A stretch of DNA of 64,000 nucleotides from Pseudomonadota bacterium (GCA_021795795.1 JAJYPA010000002.1:1-64000); one strand, 5' to 3'; shown: positions 34,314 through 44,276, counted from the stretch's first letter. Numbers and translations: made by a program. Notes: generated from the letters alone by a model not told the origin.

Positions 34314-35178
34314 GCATGAGCGCGGCACCATTCTGTTGGTGGACGATGCGCCGGACAATCTGCGCATGCTGCATGATGCCTTGCAGGAGCAAGGTTATCT
34401 GGTACTGGTTTCCACAGATGGCCAAAGCGCGCTGGACAGCGTGCAGCTCATGCCACCCGATATCATTGTTCTGGATGCGCGCATGCCCGGCATCGACGGT
34501 TTCGAAACCTGCCGACGACTCAAGGAAGGCCTCAACACCCGCGATATCCCAGTCATCTTTATGACAGGCCTTAGCGACACCGAGTACATCGTTCAGGGCT
34601 TTCAGGCCGGTGGTGTCGACTACGTGACCAAACCCGTCGTGATCGAAGAATTGCTAGCGCGCATCACCACCCATATGCAGCGTGCGCGACTGGTCACCCA
34701 CACCCGCGCGGCGATCGACTCGGCCGGGCGGGCCATTCTGGCCTTCGATTCGAACTATGCGATAACCTGGGCTACCCCGTTGGCCCAACGTCTGGTCCAA
34801 TCCGTTGTCGATGTGCAGGATCTGCTGCCGATCCCCATCCGCCAATGGCTCGAAGCCAAGGACGCCGATCCCTCCTTCCCGCTTTGGCACGCGGGTGAGC
34901 GCTTGTTGTTTACCCGGATCGAACCCGGTCTGTTGTCCATCCAACGCCATGCGGCCCTGGCCGAACCGGAGGCACTGGCCAAGATATTCCAACTGACGGC
35001 ACGCGAGGCGGAAAGCCTCTATTGGGTCGCTCTGGGAAAGACCAATAAGGAAATTGGCGAGATCCTGCAGATCAGCCCGCGCACGGTCAACAAACACCTG
35101 GAACATGTGTTCGAAAAGCTGGGCGTTGAAACTCGAACATCCGCCGCTGCACTCGTACTGGGACGATCATCGGGCTAA
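34300..35178 (+). CDS. NarL/LuxR-type response regulator
   Basis: The product has 292 residues from MNIHKHERGT, overlapping the kinase gene. The receiver domain (about 10-125) has the acidic pocket VDDAP, phospho-acceptor IIVLDARMPG (about Asp57), FMTGL and KPV. A PAS-like linker (about 140-215) precedes a LuxR/NarL HTH (about 225-285: LTAREAESLYWVALGKTNKEI, ISPRTVNKHLEHVFEKLGV). It is the probable partner of the NCS1-kinase. The 7-2-7 TACGTAA-type sites at 30417 and 49049 suit a NarL-like dimer, linking it to its own operon and fmdA. Confidence 0.92.
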   Translation: MNIHKHERGTILLVDDAPDNLRMLHDALQEQGYLVLVSTDGQSALDSVQLMPPDIIVLDARMPGIDGFETCRRLKEGLNTRDIPVIFMTGLSDTEYIVQGFQAGGVDYVTKPVVIEELLARITTHMQRARLVTHTRAAIDSAGRAILAFDSNYAITWATPLAQRLVQSVVDVQDLLPIPIRQWLEAKDADPSFPLWHAGERLLFTRIEPGLLSIQRHAALAEPEALAKIFQLTAREAESLYWVALGKTNKEIGEILQISPRTVNKHLEHVFEKLGVETRTSAAALVLGRSSG

Positions 35179-35186
35179 AACCACAC

Positions 35187-37019
35187 CTAGAATTTCTTGC
35201 TCACCAAACGCAGGAACAGGCGCGACAGCCGCTCGGGCAGATGGCGCAGGTTATCCAGAACCAGAAAGTGCCCCACGCCGAAAATGCGTTCGACATACCG
35301 ATCCGCACCCGGGTCGAGGCTGACGCAGAAAATATGCACGCCTCGCTGGCGCGCCTCGATCACGGCGTGGCGCGTATCCAGCAGCAGGTGCTCGGGATCG
35401 AAGACATCGATATCCGAAGGCTCGCCGTCAGTCACGATCAGCATCACCCGATTGTGCGCCCCGCGCGTGAGCAACGCCTCCGTCGCATGCCGGATTGCCG
35501 CCCCCATCCGTGTGGAGTAACGCCCCTCATACCCGGCTAGGCGTGCTTTGGCCGCAGCATCGAAGGGCTCGTCGAAGTTCTTGGCAATCTGATAATCCAC
35601 CAGATGGCGTCCTTGAGAGTGAAACCCGGCCAAAGACAAATCGGAACCGAGATCGGTCGCGGTCTCGGCCAGCAGAAGAATGGCTTCGCGGGCCAAGTCC
35701 AGAATGGGGCGACCGCTGATGGAATCGGGATTGTTTACCGATTCTGAAAGATCGAGCAGTAGCGACAGCGCAAGAACCTGATCGTTCTGTGGTCGTGTGC
35801 GAATGAACACGCGCGGATCCGGTTCCTGCCCGTTACGGATATCCGCCATCGCCCGCAGTGCCGCGTCCAAATCCAGTTCATCCCCCATTTCCTGCTTTCG
35901 CAACAACACACGGTGCCGACTGCGCAAGGCACCAACCACCCGGCGTAAATGAGCCAGCAATGGGCGATTAGCAGCCAGAACTGCCGGGGCCCAATCCGCG
36001 TCACCCTCTTTCGCATTTCCTTCGTGCACGGCGCACCAGTTCTCTCGCTCGACACCGAATCGGGCAAACCACTCCGGGTAGCGTGAGGGATGCGTTTCCT
36101 CGTCTTCACTGGTCTGGAAGAAGGTCAGCTGTGCATCTTCCGTGACCTCTTCGATTCGATAGCCGGCTTCGGCAGCACTCGACGCCAGGGGAATCTCGGT
36201 GAACGCCAGTTGCCGTCCTTCGGCGGCTTCCTCAAACTGCGCACCGGATTGCACGCCCTCGGTGGCCTGCTCGGCGGCCCTCGTCTCTTCGGGCAACGGG
36301 TGCTCCTCATACCAGAGATGCTGATTGTCATCCCGGTATACGGCCATTGGCGGCACGCTGCCCTCGTCCATCGACAGACGCATCTGGCCGATGTCGTGCG
36401 CCAAACGCAAGCCGATTTCACGGGCTGTCCTTGCCTCCTCGATTTCGGCAATCCGCTCCTGAAACAGTGTGATTGCCTTGCGAACCATGAAGTCATCGTC
36501 CTTCGACTGTTCCAGTTCCAGCAAGCCACGAGAAAGACGCCACATCAGTGTCGCAAACGGCGTCGGGTCCGGCGACACCAGGGGATGCAGATCCAACCAG
36601 AGCCGACGCAATCCCGGGAACTGCGAAAAGGCGAGGTACTCGACCCGGGCATCCTCAACCAGTTCAACCAGATGTCGCTGACGTGCGTTTAGTGACTCGG
36701 GATTCAGCGGTTGGCTGTACATGCGATGGGCGGCCGCATGGACCGCTGCTGCGATATAGACTCTGCGTGCGGTTACCGCCCCTTGTTGAGACAGTGAAGA
36801 CGGCAGACGAATATGCCCCTGATCGATGCGAGGGCGAACGGCTGACGATTCCGACGCGGCCGGAATGCCGGCCAGATCGAAAGACTGCCCCCAGAGTGCG
36901 ATCAGATACAAATTTAAAAGATGCCGCACGTCCTCGAAGGACTGAGACGACATAACAGGTTCCGCTTCCAATTGTTGAGGTAGGAGGTTAGCCATAGGAG
37001 TCTTCATGGAAACGGGCAT
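35187..37019 (-). CDS. NorD/CbbO-like VWA-domain protein
   Basis: The product has about 610 residues; the start is uncertain (ATGs at 37130, 37019 and 36953; no strong ribosome-binding site). A long helical N-terminal part with acidic stretches precedes a C-terminal von Willebrand A domain from about residue 405: LDLSESVNNP (MIDAS DxSxS), then ATRMGAAIRHA-type (YSTRMGAAIRHATEALL) and IVTDGEPSDID. NorD and CbbO are partners of MoxR AAA+ ATPases (NorQ, CbbQ) that remodel enzymes such as Rubisco. No such ATPase gene is near. It ends the minus-strand amide cluster and is convergent with the response-regulator gene (8 bp). Confidence 0.8.
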   Translation of the reverse strand: MPVSMKTPMANLLPQQLEAEPVMSSQSFEDVRHLLNLYLIALWGQSFDLAGIPAASESSAVRPRIDQGHIRLPSSLSQQGAVTARRVYIAAAVHAAAHRMYSQPLNPESLNARQRHLVELVEDARVEYLAFSQFPGLRRLWLDLHPLVSPDPTPFATLMWRLSRGLLELEQSKDDDFMVRKAITLFQERIAEIEEARTAREIGLRLAHDIGQMRLSMDEGSVPPMAVYRDDNQHLWYEEHPLPEETRAAEQATEGVQSGAQFEEAAEGRQLAFTEIPLASSAAEAGYRIEEVTEDAQLTFFQTSEDEETHPSRYPEWFARFGVERENWCAVHEGNAKEGDADWAPAVLAANRPLLAHLRRVVGALRSRHRVLLRKQEMGDELDLDAALRAMADIRNGQEPDPRVFIRTRPQNDQVLALSLLLDLSESVNNPDSISGRPILDLAREAILLLAETATDLGSDLSLAGFHSQGRHLVDYQIAKNFDEPFDAAAKARLAGYEGRYSTRMGAAIRHATEALLTRGAHNRVMLIVTDGEPSDIDVFDPEHLLLDTRHAVIEARQRGVHIFCVSLDPGADRYVERIFGVGHFLVLDNLRHLPERLSRLFLRLVSKKF

Positions 37020-37140
37020 AAACTTTAGGGGTTGCCGAAAAGATGCGGCAACCGGGTCATAGTGCTGCGAAGGCGTGATGACGAATGCACAATATCTCCG
37101 GAGCCTCAGGCGAGGCCGACGGATCGACATGCTATTGAGA

Positions 37141-38154
37141 TTAGCGGGCCAACAGTTCCTTCAGGGCGTCATCGATGAACTTAACGTCCACCTTGTTCAT
37201 GCCCGGGCCGCCGGCAAAGTGCCCCCAGATGGACGGGATCGGCCGTAACTCGGCGTTCGGCATTTTGCTGACTTCGTATTCGTTATCTTCGACTGGGAAG
37301 TACAGGTCGGTCTGACCCGGCATGACAAAAGCCTTGGCCTTGATCGCACCCAACGCCTTCTCGAAGTCGCCGCCGTACATCGGATTGTTGCTGATGTCGC
37401 CCTGTTGCCATGTCCACAGCATCGTCAGCAGGTTATTGGCATCACGGGCAAGGAAGAAACCCTCCCAGAACGCGACCAAAAAATCTTCCAGCGAAGAGTA
37501 ACCGTATTGGAGATACAGCTTCTCGCGGTAGAACGCCTGAGAAAACCCCCAGCCGGCGTACACACGGGCCATGGCGCGCAAGCCCTTGGTCGGTGGCTTC
37601 TCGTACCAGCCGTTGTTCCAGGCGGCATCGGCGGTCAGAGCTGCCTTGACGCTTTCGAGGAACACGAAGTTATGCACGGATGTTTTGGCAGAACCGCAAA
37701 ACGGCGCAATTCGCTCGACCATATCCGGGTAGGACGCGCCCCATTGGAATGTCTGCTGCGCGCCCATGGACCAACCGGTCACCAGCGCAATTTTCTCAAT
37801 GCCGAACACTTCGGTCACCAGGCGATGTTGGAAGCTGACGTTGTCATATGAGGTCACGTCTGGAAAACGAGCCTGATTGTAGGGTTCAGGCGTATTGCTC
37901 GGCGACGAGGACAGGCCGTTGCCGAACATGTTCGGAATAATGATGAAGTACTTATCCGGATCCAAAGCCATGCCCGTGCCGACCAACCACTCGTTGTCAT
38001 AGTGCTGACCGGAATACCAGGTCGGATACACGATGACATTGTCTTTCGCCGCATTCAGCGTGCCGAAGGTCTTATACGCCAGTTTGGCGTCACGGATGGT
38101 GGCGCCGGATTGCAGAACCACGTCACCCATTTCATAAATCTTGTAATCACTCAT
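37141..38154 (-). CDS. MetX-like alpha/beta hydrolase
   Basis: The product has 337 residues. The homoserine O-acetyltransferase (MetX) fold is shown by YKTFGTLNAAKDNVIVYPTW, nucleophile elbow GWSMGAQQ (Ser near 148) and late PGQTDLYFPVEDN (Asp) and IWGHFAGGP (His). MetX proper usually has GGSMGG and a longer lid; this protein is a divergent member and may not be an acetyltransferase. It lies between an amidase gene (upstream) and the VWA protein, so it may hydrolyse or transfer an acyl group made by amide breakdown. Function is inferred only from context. Confidence 0.72.
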   Translation of the reverse strand: MSDYKIYEMGDVVLQSGATIRDAKLAYKTFGTLNAAKDNVIVYPTWYSGQHYDNEWLVGTGMALDPDKYFIIIPNMFGNGLSSSPSNTPEPYNQARFPDVTSYDNVSFQHRLVTEVFGIEKIALVTGWSMGAQQTFQWGASYPDMVERIAPFCGSAKTSVHNFVFLESVKAALTADAAWNNGWYEKPPTKGLRAMARVYAGWGFSQAFYREKLYLQYGYSSLEDFLVAFWEGFFLARDANNLLTMLWTWQQGDISNNPMYGGDFEKALGAIKAKAFVMPGQTDLYFPVEDNEYEVSKMPNAELRPIPSIWGHFAGGPGMNKVDVKFIDDALKELLAR

Positions 38155-38212
38155 TACATTTTCCTCAAGGTTAAATAAATGCTTTTTGATTCAAACGATT
38201 GAATAGAATTAG

Positions 38213-38290
38213 AGAAGCTCTTTTTAGACTAGAGCTTCCTTGCGGTACACGGATGTACCGCTATGAATAACCACACAGGTTATTGTTCAT
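38213..38290 (-). repeat. MITE-like element, family 1, truncated copy C
   Basis: On the minus strand it reads TTCATGAACAATAACC..., then GCGGTACATCCGTGTACCGC and AAGGAAGCTCT, parallel to the last half of copies A and B but with different, still self-complementary arms. TTAG abuts one end. It fills most of the gap between the amidase and MetX-like genes. Confidence 0.55.
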
Positions 38291-38294
38291 GAAG

Positions 38295-39737
38295 TCACCA
38301 ACCAACAATCCCTGGCCAACGATGAGCCCATGGTTTGGCTTGCTCAAAAGCCGCCGAAGCACGAAGCACCATCTGATCGTCCAAATGGCGTCCGATGATT
38401 TGCAGACCAACTGGCAAACCATCGTCTGTCCAACCTGCGGGTACTGACGCAGCTGGTTGTCCTGTCAGGTTCATTGGGAAGGTGAACGCCAACCAACGGA
38501 ACGGCGCGACAATATGTCCATCAATCTTCTCTGGCCCTTGTATATGCACAGGGAATGGAGGAACCGCCAAAGTAGGAGTCAGAAGCAGGTCATAACGCTG
38601 CATGAATCGCCACATCTTGTTGTTAACGGCTTTACGTGTCATCAGAGCGTTCGTAAAGTCTTCCGCTTTCCAATCCCGACGGATAAAGTCAACCAGATGA
38701 GGCGTCATCCGGTCGCCATACCGATCCGCCATCGCTCGCAAACCCTTGAGATCTGATTCCGCAGCGACAATGCCCCAAAACGCATCGTAGGGATCATCCA
38801 AACCCGGATGAGCTTCTTCCACAATGCATCCCAGATCCTGCTCAAAGACCTTCACCGCCTCATCCACAACCTGACGAACACGTGGATCTACGGGTGCATA
38901 GCCCCAATCGGGGCTATAGGCGATCCGCTTCCCCTTGAGATCTCCCTTCAGGGTTTCCATCCAATCAAAATTCGGGTCGGGAAGCGTATGACGGTCGCGC
39001 GGATCCTGTCCGGCGATAACCGACATCATCAACGCACTGTCAGCTACGGTCCGACTCAACGGGCCAATATGCTCAAGGCTTTCCCAACTGGAGACCCCCG
39101 GATATCGCTCATCTTTGGTACCTGGATACAAAGGCACACGCCCCATGGATGCCTTCAGACCATACAAACCGCAATGCGCTGCCGGGATCCTTATTGAACC
39201 ACCGCCATCACTACCGATCGCAAAGGGGCACATGCCGCTTGCCACAGCCGCGCCCGATCCAGCGCTGGAACCACCAGGAGTCATGTCAGTATTCCAGGGA
39301 TTACGAGTCGTCTCGTAAACCGGGTTGTGACCAACACCGCTGTATCCGAATTCCGGCACATTCGTCTTGCCCAGAATGATTGCACCTGCCGCGATTAGTC
39401 TTTCGACAACGACGTCATCTTCTTCCGGGACAAACTCCTCATATGCGAATGAGCCCGATACCGTCCGGATACCTTTGGTACAGACGAGGTCTTTGATTCC
39501 CACCGGAACCCCGGCAAGAGGCCCAATGGGTCGACCTGCTGCGATGTCCTTTTCAAGTTCACGCGCCCGATCCAGAGCCAACTCCGGGGTGGGCGTGCAG
39601 AAGGCATGCAGTTGGGGCTCCAACGCCTCCATTTGTGCTAACGAGGCCTCAATCACTTCGACTGGCGACAAACGTTTCTCACGAACTGCCGCGGCAATCG
39701 AAACCGCGTCCATCTTGCAAATTTCATGACTACTCAA
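38295..39737 (-). CDS. Amidase signature-family amidase
   Basis: The product has 480 residues. A TTG start has GGGG upstream; the next in-frame ATG is residue 9 (39713). The Ser-cisSer-Lys triad is complete: Lys in GVPVGIKDLVCTKG, cis-Ser in TPGGSSAGSGAAVASG, and nucleophile Ser in GSDGGGSIRIPAAHCGLYG. These enzymes hydrolyse a range of amides to acid and ammonia in the cytosol. Here it accompanies AmiF, AmiE and an NCS1 permease on the minus strand. The natural substrate is not shown by sequence. Confidence 0.9.
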   Translation of the reverse strand: MSSHEICKMDAVSIAAAVREKRLSPVEVIEASLAQMEALEPQLHAFCTPTPELALDRARELEKDIAAGRPIGPLAGVPVGIKDLVCTKGIRTVSGSFAYEEFVPEEDDVVVERLIAAGAIILGKTNVPEFGYSGVGHNPVYETTRNPWNTDMTPGGSSAGSGAAVASGMCPFAIGSDGGGSIRIPAAHCGLYGLKASMGRVPLYPGTKDERYPGVSSWESLEHIGPLSRTVADSALMMSVIAGQDPRDRHTLPDPNFDWMETLKGDLKGKRIAYSPDWGYAPVDPRVRQVVDEAVKVFEQDLGCIVEEAHPGLDDPYDAFWGIVAAESDLKGLRAMADRYGDRMTPHLVDFIRRDWKAEDFTNALMTRKAVNNKMWRFMQRYDLLLTPTLAVPPFPVHIQGPEKIDGHIVAPFRWLAFTFPMNLTGQPAASVPAGWTDDGLPVGLQIIGRHLDDQMVLRASAAFEQAKPWAHRWPGIVGW

Positions 39738-39807
39738 CTAAATATCCCCCCTCGGTCTATCTGATGAACGTTTTCGTGGAACGACGCTGGTGTGCGTCAT
39801 GGTGTAC

Positions 39808-40803
39808 TCATGCCGCGCCGTACTTTCGAACGGGTCTGGGGAAACCACAGGACGTACCGTCCGTGACCGCCACCTGATCTTCCCAAGGCAACTTGTAGTT
39901 ACCGGCGACCAGATCCTGCATGAAGGTGTATGGGCAATCCTGCGCTCCGCCGGCCACGGCGACATAACCACGATGACCGAGCTGGTAGATGTTGTTCTCT
40001 ACCCCCCACAGACGCCGCGCTTCACGCGCCAGGGCCGGACGGACCTCCGCCGTGATGATCTCGTCCGGCACACCGCTGCCTTCGACCAAGGTTGTCCCGT
40101 CAAAATTGACCACCATCCCCTCACCCATCGAGTTGAACGTCCCGTCCGTGCCCGCCATGCACACGCTCGCGGTGTACATGAGGTTGCAGAAGGCGTTGGT
40201 CTGATTGGTGATCTTCCAGGAATGGCGAATTGGTGCGGTGTATCCCGCCGTTCGCAACATGATATCGGCTCCGCGATAGGCGCATTCACGCGCCATTTCG
40301 GGGAACATGCCGTCGTGACAGATAATCAAAGCCAGGGTGCTGCCGTTTGGCCCCTCGCATACCGGAATACCCATGTCACCCGGTTCCCAGGGTTCCACCG
40401 GAACCCACGGATGGAGCTTGCGATACTTAAGGCGGATCACACCTTCGGCATCGATGATCAGACCCGTGTTGTATGGGTAGCCATCCGGGTTGTATTCCAT
40501 GATGGAGAAGCAACCCCAGACAGCGTGCTCCACACAGGCAACGCGCAGAGCAGCAACCTCGGGCCCATCCATGCGCACCATGATTTCTGGGTTGGTATCC
40601 ATCGACAGTCCATGGAGCGCATACTCCGGGAACACCACCAGATCCAGGGTGGGCATCCCGTTCTTTGCCTTGGCAACCATGGCGCAGACTTTCTCCGTCT
40701 GGCGAGTCAGATCCTCTGGCGTTTTCACGATAGGAAGTTGCAATTGCACCAGCCCCAGAACAACGCCATCCGGAGATTTGTTCAAACCACCCAGACCGCT
40801 CAT
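39808..40803 (-). CDS. amiF: Formamidase AmiF (nitrilase superfamily)
   Basis: The product has 331 residues. It is closer to AmiF than to AmiE: ICHDGMFPEMARECAYRGADIM and YKLPWEDQVAVTDGTSCGFP are AmiF-like. The Glu-Lys-Cys triad is visible as Glu60 (VVFPEY), Lys129 (LKYRKLHP) and Cys162 (LIICHDG). AmiF converts formamide to formate and ammonia. A second, unrelated formamidase (FmdA) is encoded at 49123. It lies between the amidase gene and the NCS1 permease gene in the amide cluster. Confidence 0.93.
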   Translation of the reverse strand: MSGLGGLNKSPDGVVLGLVQLQLPIVKTPEDLTRQTEKVCAMVAKAKNGMPTLDLVVFPEYALHGLSMDTNPEIMVRMDGPEVAALRVACVEHAVWGCFSIMEYNPDGYPYNTGLIIDAEGVIRLKYRKLHPWVPVEPWEPGDMGIPVCEGPNGSTLALIICHDGMFPEMARECAYRGADIMLRTAGYTAPIRHSWKITNQTNAFCNLMYTASVCMAGTDGTFNSMGEGMVVNFDGTTLVEGSGVPDEIITAEVRPALAREARRLWGVENNIYQLGHRGYVAVAGGAQDCPYTFMQDLVAGNYKLPWEDQVAVTDGTSCGFPRPVRKYGAA

Positions 40804-40923
40804 GCGTCCTCCCCGATAACGCCAAAGCCATCTAGGCTTCGGCCAATCTCATCAATCTGATCCAACACCCGGAACATCCGTCGATTCGAGATTTTAGCTG
40901 CCGATTTCTGTACACCAGTCACG

Positions 40924-42294
40924 TCAGGCCACCACGCTTTTCTTGGCGGCAGTAGACATCAGAATCCAGTACACCAAACCTCCGACCAGTGCGGAGGAAA
41001 TGGCGGTAGAAAGCCCAGGGAATACCTTCTCGACAATAAAGGCGACTACAGACCCTGCCGCCCATGCGATGAAGGCAAGCGGACGCCAGTCAGCATCGAC
41101 CTGCGAGTTGGGACGCTTTAAGTACTGGTCGATGATGATGATCGCACCGATTGGCGGCACGATGATGCCAAGCAGACTCAGCCACTGGATGAAGAAGGCC
41201 CAGACGTTGGTCGCCGCGATCAGGATGCCGATGGCACCCAGCACAACCGCCATCAAGCGCATTTCGCTGCCCAGAATACGTGACCAGCCGGTAGACGCGT
41301 TGTACAGGCAGTGCGAGCAGACAGAGCCTAGGTTAGCCAGCAGGAAGATGAAGGCGATCACCATCAGAACGCCCGAACCGGTAGCCATCATATAGCCGAA
41401 CATATTGTCCTGACCAAACGGGTTGGCATTCGGTACGGCGAGTGCAGCTGTCATGATTCCACCCACCAGCATCGCGATCATGTTCGCAAACGGAAAAGCG
41501 CTGAAGGTCGCCACGAGCGAGCTCTTCTTGTCTTTAGCCCAGCGGTTGAAGTCCGGTGTTACGGTGCCCGCATCAACGAACAGGGCAATCACCATGGTTA
41601 AACCGACACCGAAGGGCAGCAGATTTGCTGGATCGTTCCCGTGGTAGGACATGATTGCATCGAAGGTCGTCTTGCTGGACGCATCGATGACCACCCACAA
41701 CCCGAGCACGACAAACAAGGGCGCGGAAATGATGCCGATCCAGTGCAGACCACGAACGCCGATAAAGGTAATGCCGATGAACAGCAGCCCCGCGATAATG
41801 GTCATGACCACGTAATTGATGTGATAAGCACTACTGATCAGGGAACCGGCAATACCTGTTTGCACGGCAAACCAACCCAGCAGCAGGGTTGAAAGCAGTC
41901 CTGACGCCAAAGCGTAACCCTTTCGACCAAATACGATGCTGGCGAGCAGCGCGAAATTGAATCCTTTCTTGGTACCCAGCAGGCCCAGCAGACCGACGTA
42001 GCCGAACATGATCAGATTACCGATCAGCATGGCCCACAAGGCGCTGGTGAACCCCATGCCGAGCACGAGGAGCGAACCGGTCATCGCCCCGGTAATGATC
42101 ATCGGGAAACCCATCCAGACCATGCTCACTGAGAACATGCTGCGACGGGCGGACATGGGTACGGCGGTATGCTCGTATTCCTTGCCGAGGGTATGTTCCA
42201 GTTCTTCTTCGATGTGCTTGATCTCTTCGACCAGGTGCTCACCCTTGCTATGTTCGCCGCCTTTTTTCAGGCTGGCATCGTGTTCTTGGCTCAT
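40924..42294 (-). CDS. NCS1-family permease (cytosine permease-like)
   Basis: The product has 456 residues. A His/Glu-rich cytoplasmic N-terminus (about 50 residues) precedes about 12 membrane helices of the LeuT-like fold, with the CodB-type pattern MSARRSMFSVSMVWMGFPMII and DAGTVTPDFNRWAKDK. Substrates of the family include cytosine, uracil, allantoin and hydantoins. Here it sits between two nitrilase-type amidase genes, so a small amide or urea-like compound is possible. Its core is also related to the transporter half of the 30789 kinase. Confidence 0.88.
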   Translation of the reverse strand: MSQEHDASLKKGGEHSKGEHLVEEIKHIEEELEHTLGKEYEHTAVPMSARRSMFSVSMVWMGFPMIITGAMTGSLLVLGMGFTSALWAMLIGNLIMFGYVGLLGLLGTKKGFNFALLASIVFGRKGYALASGLLSTLLLGWFAVQTGIAGSLISSAYHINYVVMTIIAGLLFIGITFIGVRGLHWIGIISAPLFVVLGLWVVIDASSKTTFDAIMSYHGNDPANLLPFGVGLTMVIALFVDAGTVTPDFNRWAKDKKSSLVATFSAFPFANMIAMLVGGIMTAALAVPNANPFGQDNMFGYMMATGSGVLMVIAFIFLLANLGSVCSHCLYNASTGWSRILGSEMRLMAVVLGAIGILIAATNVWAFFIQWLSLLGIIVPPIGAIIIIDQYLKRPNSQVDADWRPLAFIAWAAGSVVAFIVEKVFPGLSTAISSALVGGLVYWILMSTAAKKSVVA

Positions 42295-42387
42295 TGGATT
42301 ATTCCTTACTTAATTCTTGTTTGATTCAGGGTGCTTGGTTATGGCAACTTCGCACCCGCCTTTGCTCAAGTGTCTGAGTGGGTTGCC

Positions 42388-43431
42388 TTATTTATGGCCA
42401 CCCAGATCCTGCTCGTTCGGAATGCCCTGGATCGGGCATTCAGCCGTGCCGGGCGTCGAGCGCGTGATCTTCTCGACGTTTTCACGCGCCTTGGCTGGAT
42501 CGGTAATCCAGGTCTTGTAGAACTCATAGGGGCATTCGCCAGCGCCGTTCATGTCGTCGCCAGAATTGATCATGCCGGTGTAGCCACGGTGCAGCAGCTT
42601 GTAGAGGTGGTTCTGGCTCTGCCAGTTTTTGCGGGCGTCGCGAATCTGGGAAACGGACAACTCGGCGTACTGGATGCCGTATTCCTCTTCGCCGCACTCA
42701 CCGAGGGTACGACCATCGAAGCCGACAATGGCCGAGTGGCCGAAGTAGGAATACACACCATCGAAGCCTGCCGCATTGGCGACGGCGACATAGGTGTTGT
42801 TCATCCAGGCCATGGCTTTGGCAACCAGCACCTGCTGATCTTTGGCCGGGTACATGTAGCCTTGGCAACGAACGATCAGTTCGGCTCCCTTCATGGCGCA
42901 ATCACGCCAGATTTCTGGATAATTGCCGTCGTCGCAGATGATCAGGCTGACCATCATGCCCTTGGGGCCTTCGCTCACGTAGGTCTTGCCGCCGGGATAC
43001 CAGCCTTCGATCGGGCACCAGGGCATGATCTTGCGGTACTTCTGCACAATTTCGCCTTGATCGTTAATCAAAATCAGCGTGTTGTACGGCGCCTTGTTGG
43101 GGTGCTCTTCGTGACGCTCGCCCGTTAGGGAGAACACGCCCCAGGTCTTTGCCTTGCGGCAGGCGGCGGAAAAGATTTCGGTCTCTTCGCCTGGAACGGT
43201 CGAGGCCGTTTCGTACATTTCTTTCGGGTCGTACATGATCCCGTGGGTGCTGTACTCGGGGAAAATCACAAGGTCCATGCCCGGCAGGCCCTGCTTCATG
43301 CCCACGACCATGTCCGCGATCTTGCGGGCATTGTCCAGAACCTCGGCCTTGGTATGCAGGCGCGGCATCTTGTAGTTGACGACGGCAACGCCGACGGTAT
43401 CGGCACTGGATGAAATATCACCATGACGCAT
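42388..43431 (-). CDS. amiE: Aliphatic amidase AmiE
   Basis: The product has 347 residues. It is close to the Pseudomonas aeruginosa enzyme from the first residue ([23 protein letters not shown]), with Glu59, Lys134 and Cys166 all at the same positions ([26 protein letters not shown]). It hydrolyses short aliphatic amides such as acetamide and propionamide. The urt transporter genes lie immediately upstream, so uptake and hydrolysis are probably co-expressed. A hairpin in the gap may modulate relative levels. Confidence 0.96.
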   Translation of the reverse strand: MRHGDISSSADTVGVAVVNYKMPRLHTKAEVLDNARKIADMVVGMKQGLPGMDLVIFPEYSTHGIMYDPKEMYETASTVPGEETEIFSAACRKAKTWGVFSLTGERHEEHPNKAPYNTLILINDQGEIVQKYRKIMPWCPIEGWYPGGKTYVSEGPKGMMVSLIICDDGNYPEIWRDCAMKGAELIVRCQGYMYPAKDQQVLVAKAMAWMNNTYVAVANAAGFDGVYSYFGHSAIVGFDGRTLGECGEEEYGIQYAELSVSQIRDARKNWQSQNHLYKLLHRGYTGMINSGDDMNGAGECPYEFYKTWITDPAKARENVEKITRSTPGTAECPIQGIPNEQDLGGHK

Positions 43432-43525
43432 AGGTTATATCCTCTGAAAAACTGAAAAAAAACGGTTATTGACCCCACATCACTAGCGTGGAATCAGGCA
43501 AACCATCCCTGGCGAATCGGGCATC

Positions 43526-43553
43526 GCCACAGACGCGGGTAGCAATCTGTGGC
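43526..43553 (-). promoter_or_regulatory. Intergenic hairpin between urtE and amiE
   Basis: GCCACAGA and TCTGTGGC are 8-bp complementary arms around a 12-nt loop, just after urtE (18 bp past its stop). No T run follows, so it may act as an mRNA processing or stability element rather than a full terminator. Confidence 0.4.
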
Positions 43554-43570
43554 TTGTCATTTACAACGGG

Positions 43571-44260
43571 TTAAACCGACAGATACTTGCTGATCTGAGC
43601 CGTATCGACGTTCTCCCGCAGGTCCTCATGAATGAACGAACCCTTGTCGATCACGATGATCCGGTCGGCGACCGCCATCGTGAAACTGAGCACCTGCTCG
43701 GAGACGATGATGGTGATCTCCCGCATCTTGCGGATCTCGTTCAGGACATTGGCAATGTCCTTGATGATGGATGGCTGGATCCCCTCGGTGGGCTCATCCA
43801 GCAGCAGCACCTTGGGGTTCGAAACCAGCGCCCGCGCAATGGCCAGCTGTTGTTGCTGACCGCCGGAAAGGTTGCCACCCTTGCGCTGACGCATGTCGAA
43901 CAGCACGGGGAACAGCGCGAAGATTTCGTCCGGGATCGTTTTGTCCTTGACGGTTTCCAGACCGGTCTGGATGTTTTCCAGCACGGTCATGCTGGGGAAA
44001 ATCATCCGGCCCTGAGGCACGTAGGCGATGCCATTGGCAACCCGTTGATAGGAGGTCATTTTCGTCACATCGACGCCATCGACCTTGATCGAGCCGCCAC
44101 CCGCGGGCAACACACCAATCAGAGATTTGAACAAGGTGGTTTTACCCATCCCATTGCGGCCCATCACGGCGATTGTCTCGTTCTTCGAGGCGATCAGATC
44201 CACACCATGGATGGCTTCACTTTCACCGTAACTCACGGAGAGTTTGGATACTTCAAGCAT
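43571..44260 (-). CDS. urtE: Urea/amide ABC transporter ATPase UrtE
   Basis: The product has 229 residues. The ABC ATPase has Walker A GRNGMGKTTL, Q-loop, LSGGQQQQLAIARAL signature and Walker B VLLLDEPTEGIQPSI. It belongs to the branched-chain/urea (HAAT) LivF-type group; GRNGMGKTTLFKSLIGVLP and TEGIQPSIIKDI fit UrtE. It is the last of five collinear urt-type genes. FmdF of Methylophilus formamide uptake is a close alternative name. It energises import together with UrtD. Confidence 0.9.
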   Translation of the reverse strand: MLEVSKLSVSYGESEAIHGVDLIASKNETIAVMGRNGMGKTTLFKSLIGVLPAGGGSIKVDGVDVTKMTSYQRVANGIAYVPQGRMIFPSMTVLENIQTGLETVKDKTIPDEIFALFPVLFDMRQRKGGNLSGGQQQQLAIARALVSNPKVLLLDEPTEGIQPSIIKDIANVLNEIRKMREITIIVSEQVLSFTMAVADRIIVIDKGSFIHEDLRENVDTAQISKYLSV

Positions 44261-44276
44261 GTCAGGTCCCCTCCGA

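Noticed and set aside
42331..43128. Long plus-strand ORF opposite amiE
   Set aside because: It is a shadow of amiE, which is full length with all catalytic residues at the expected positions.
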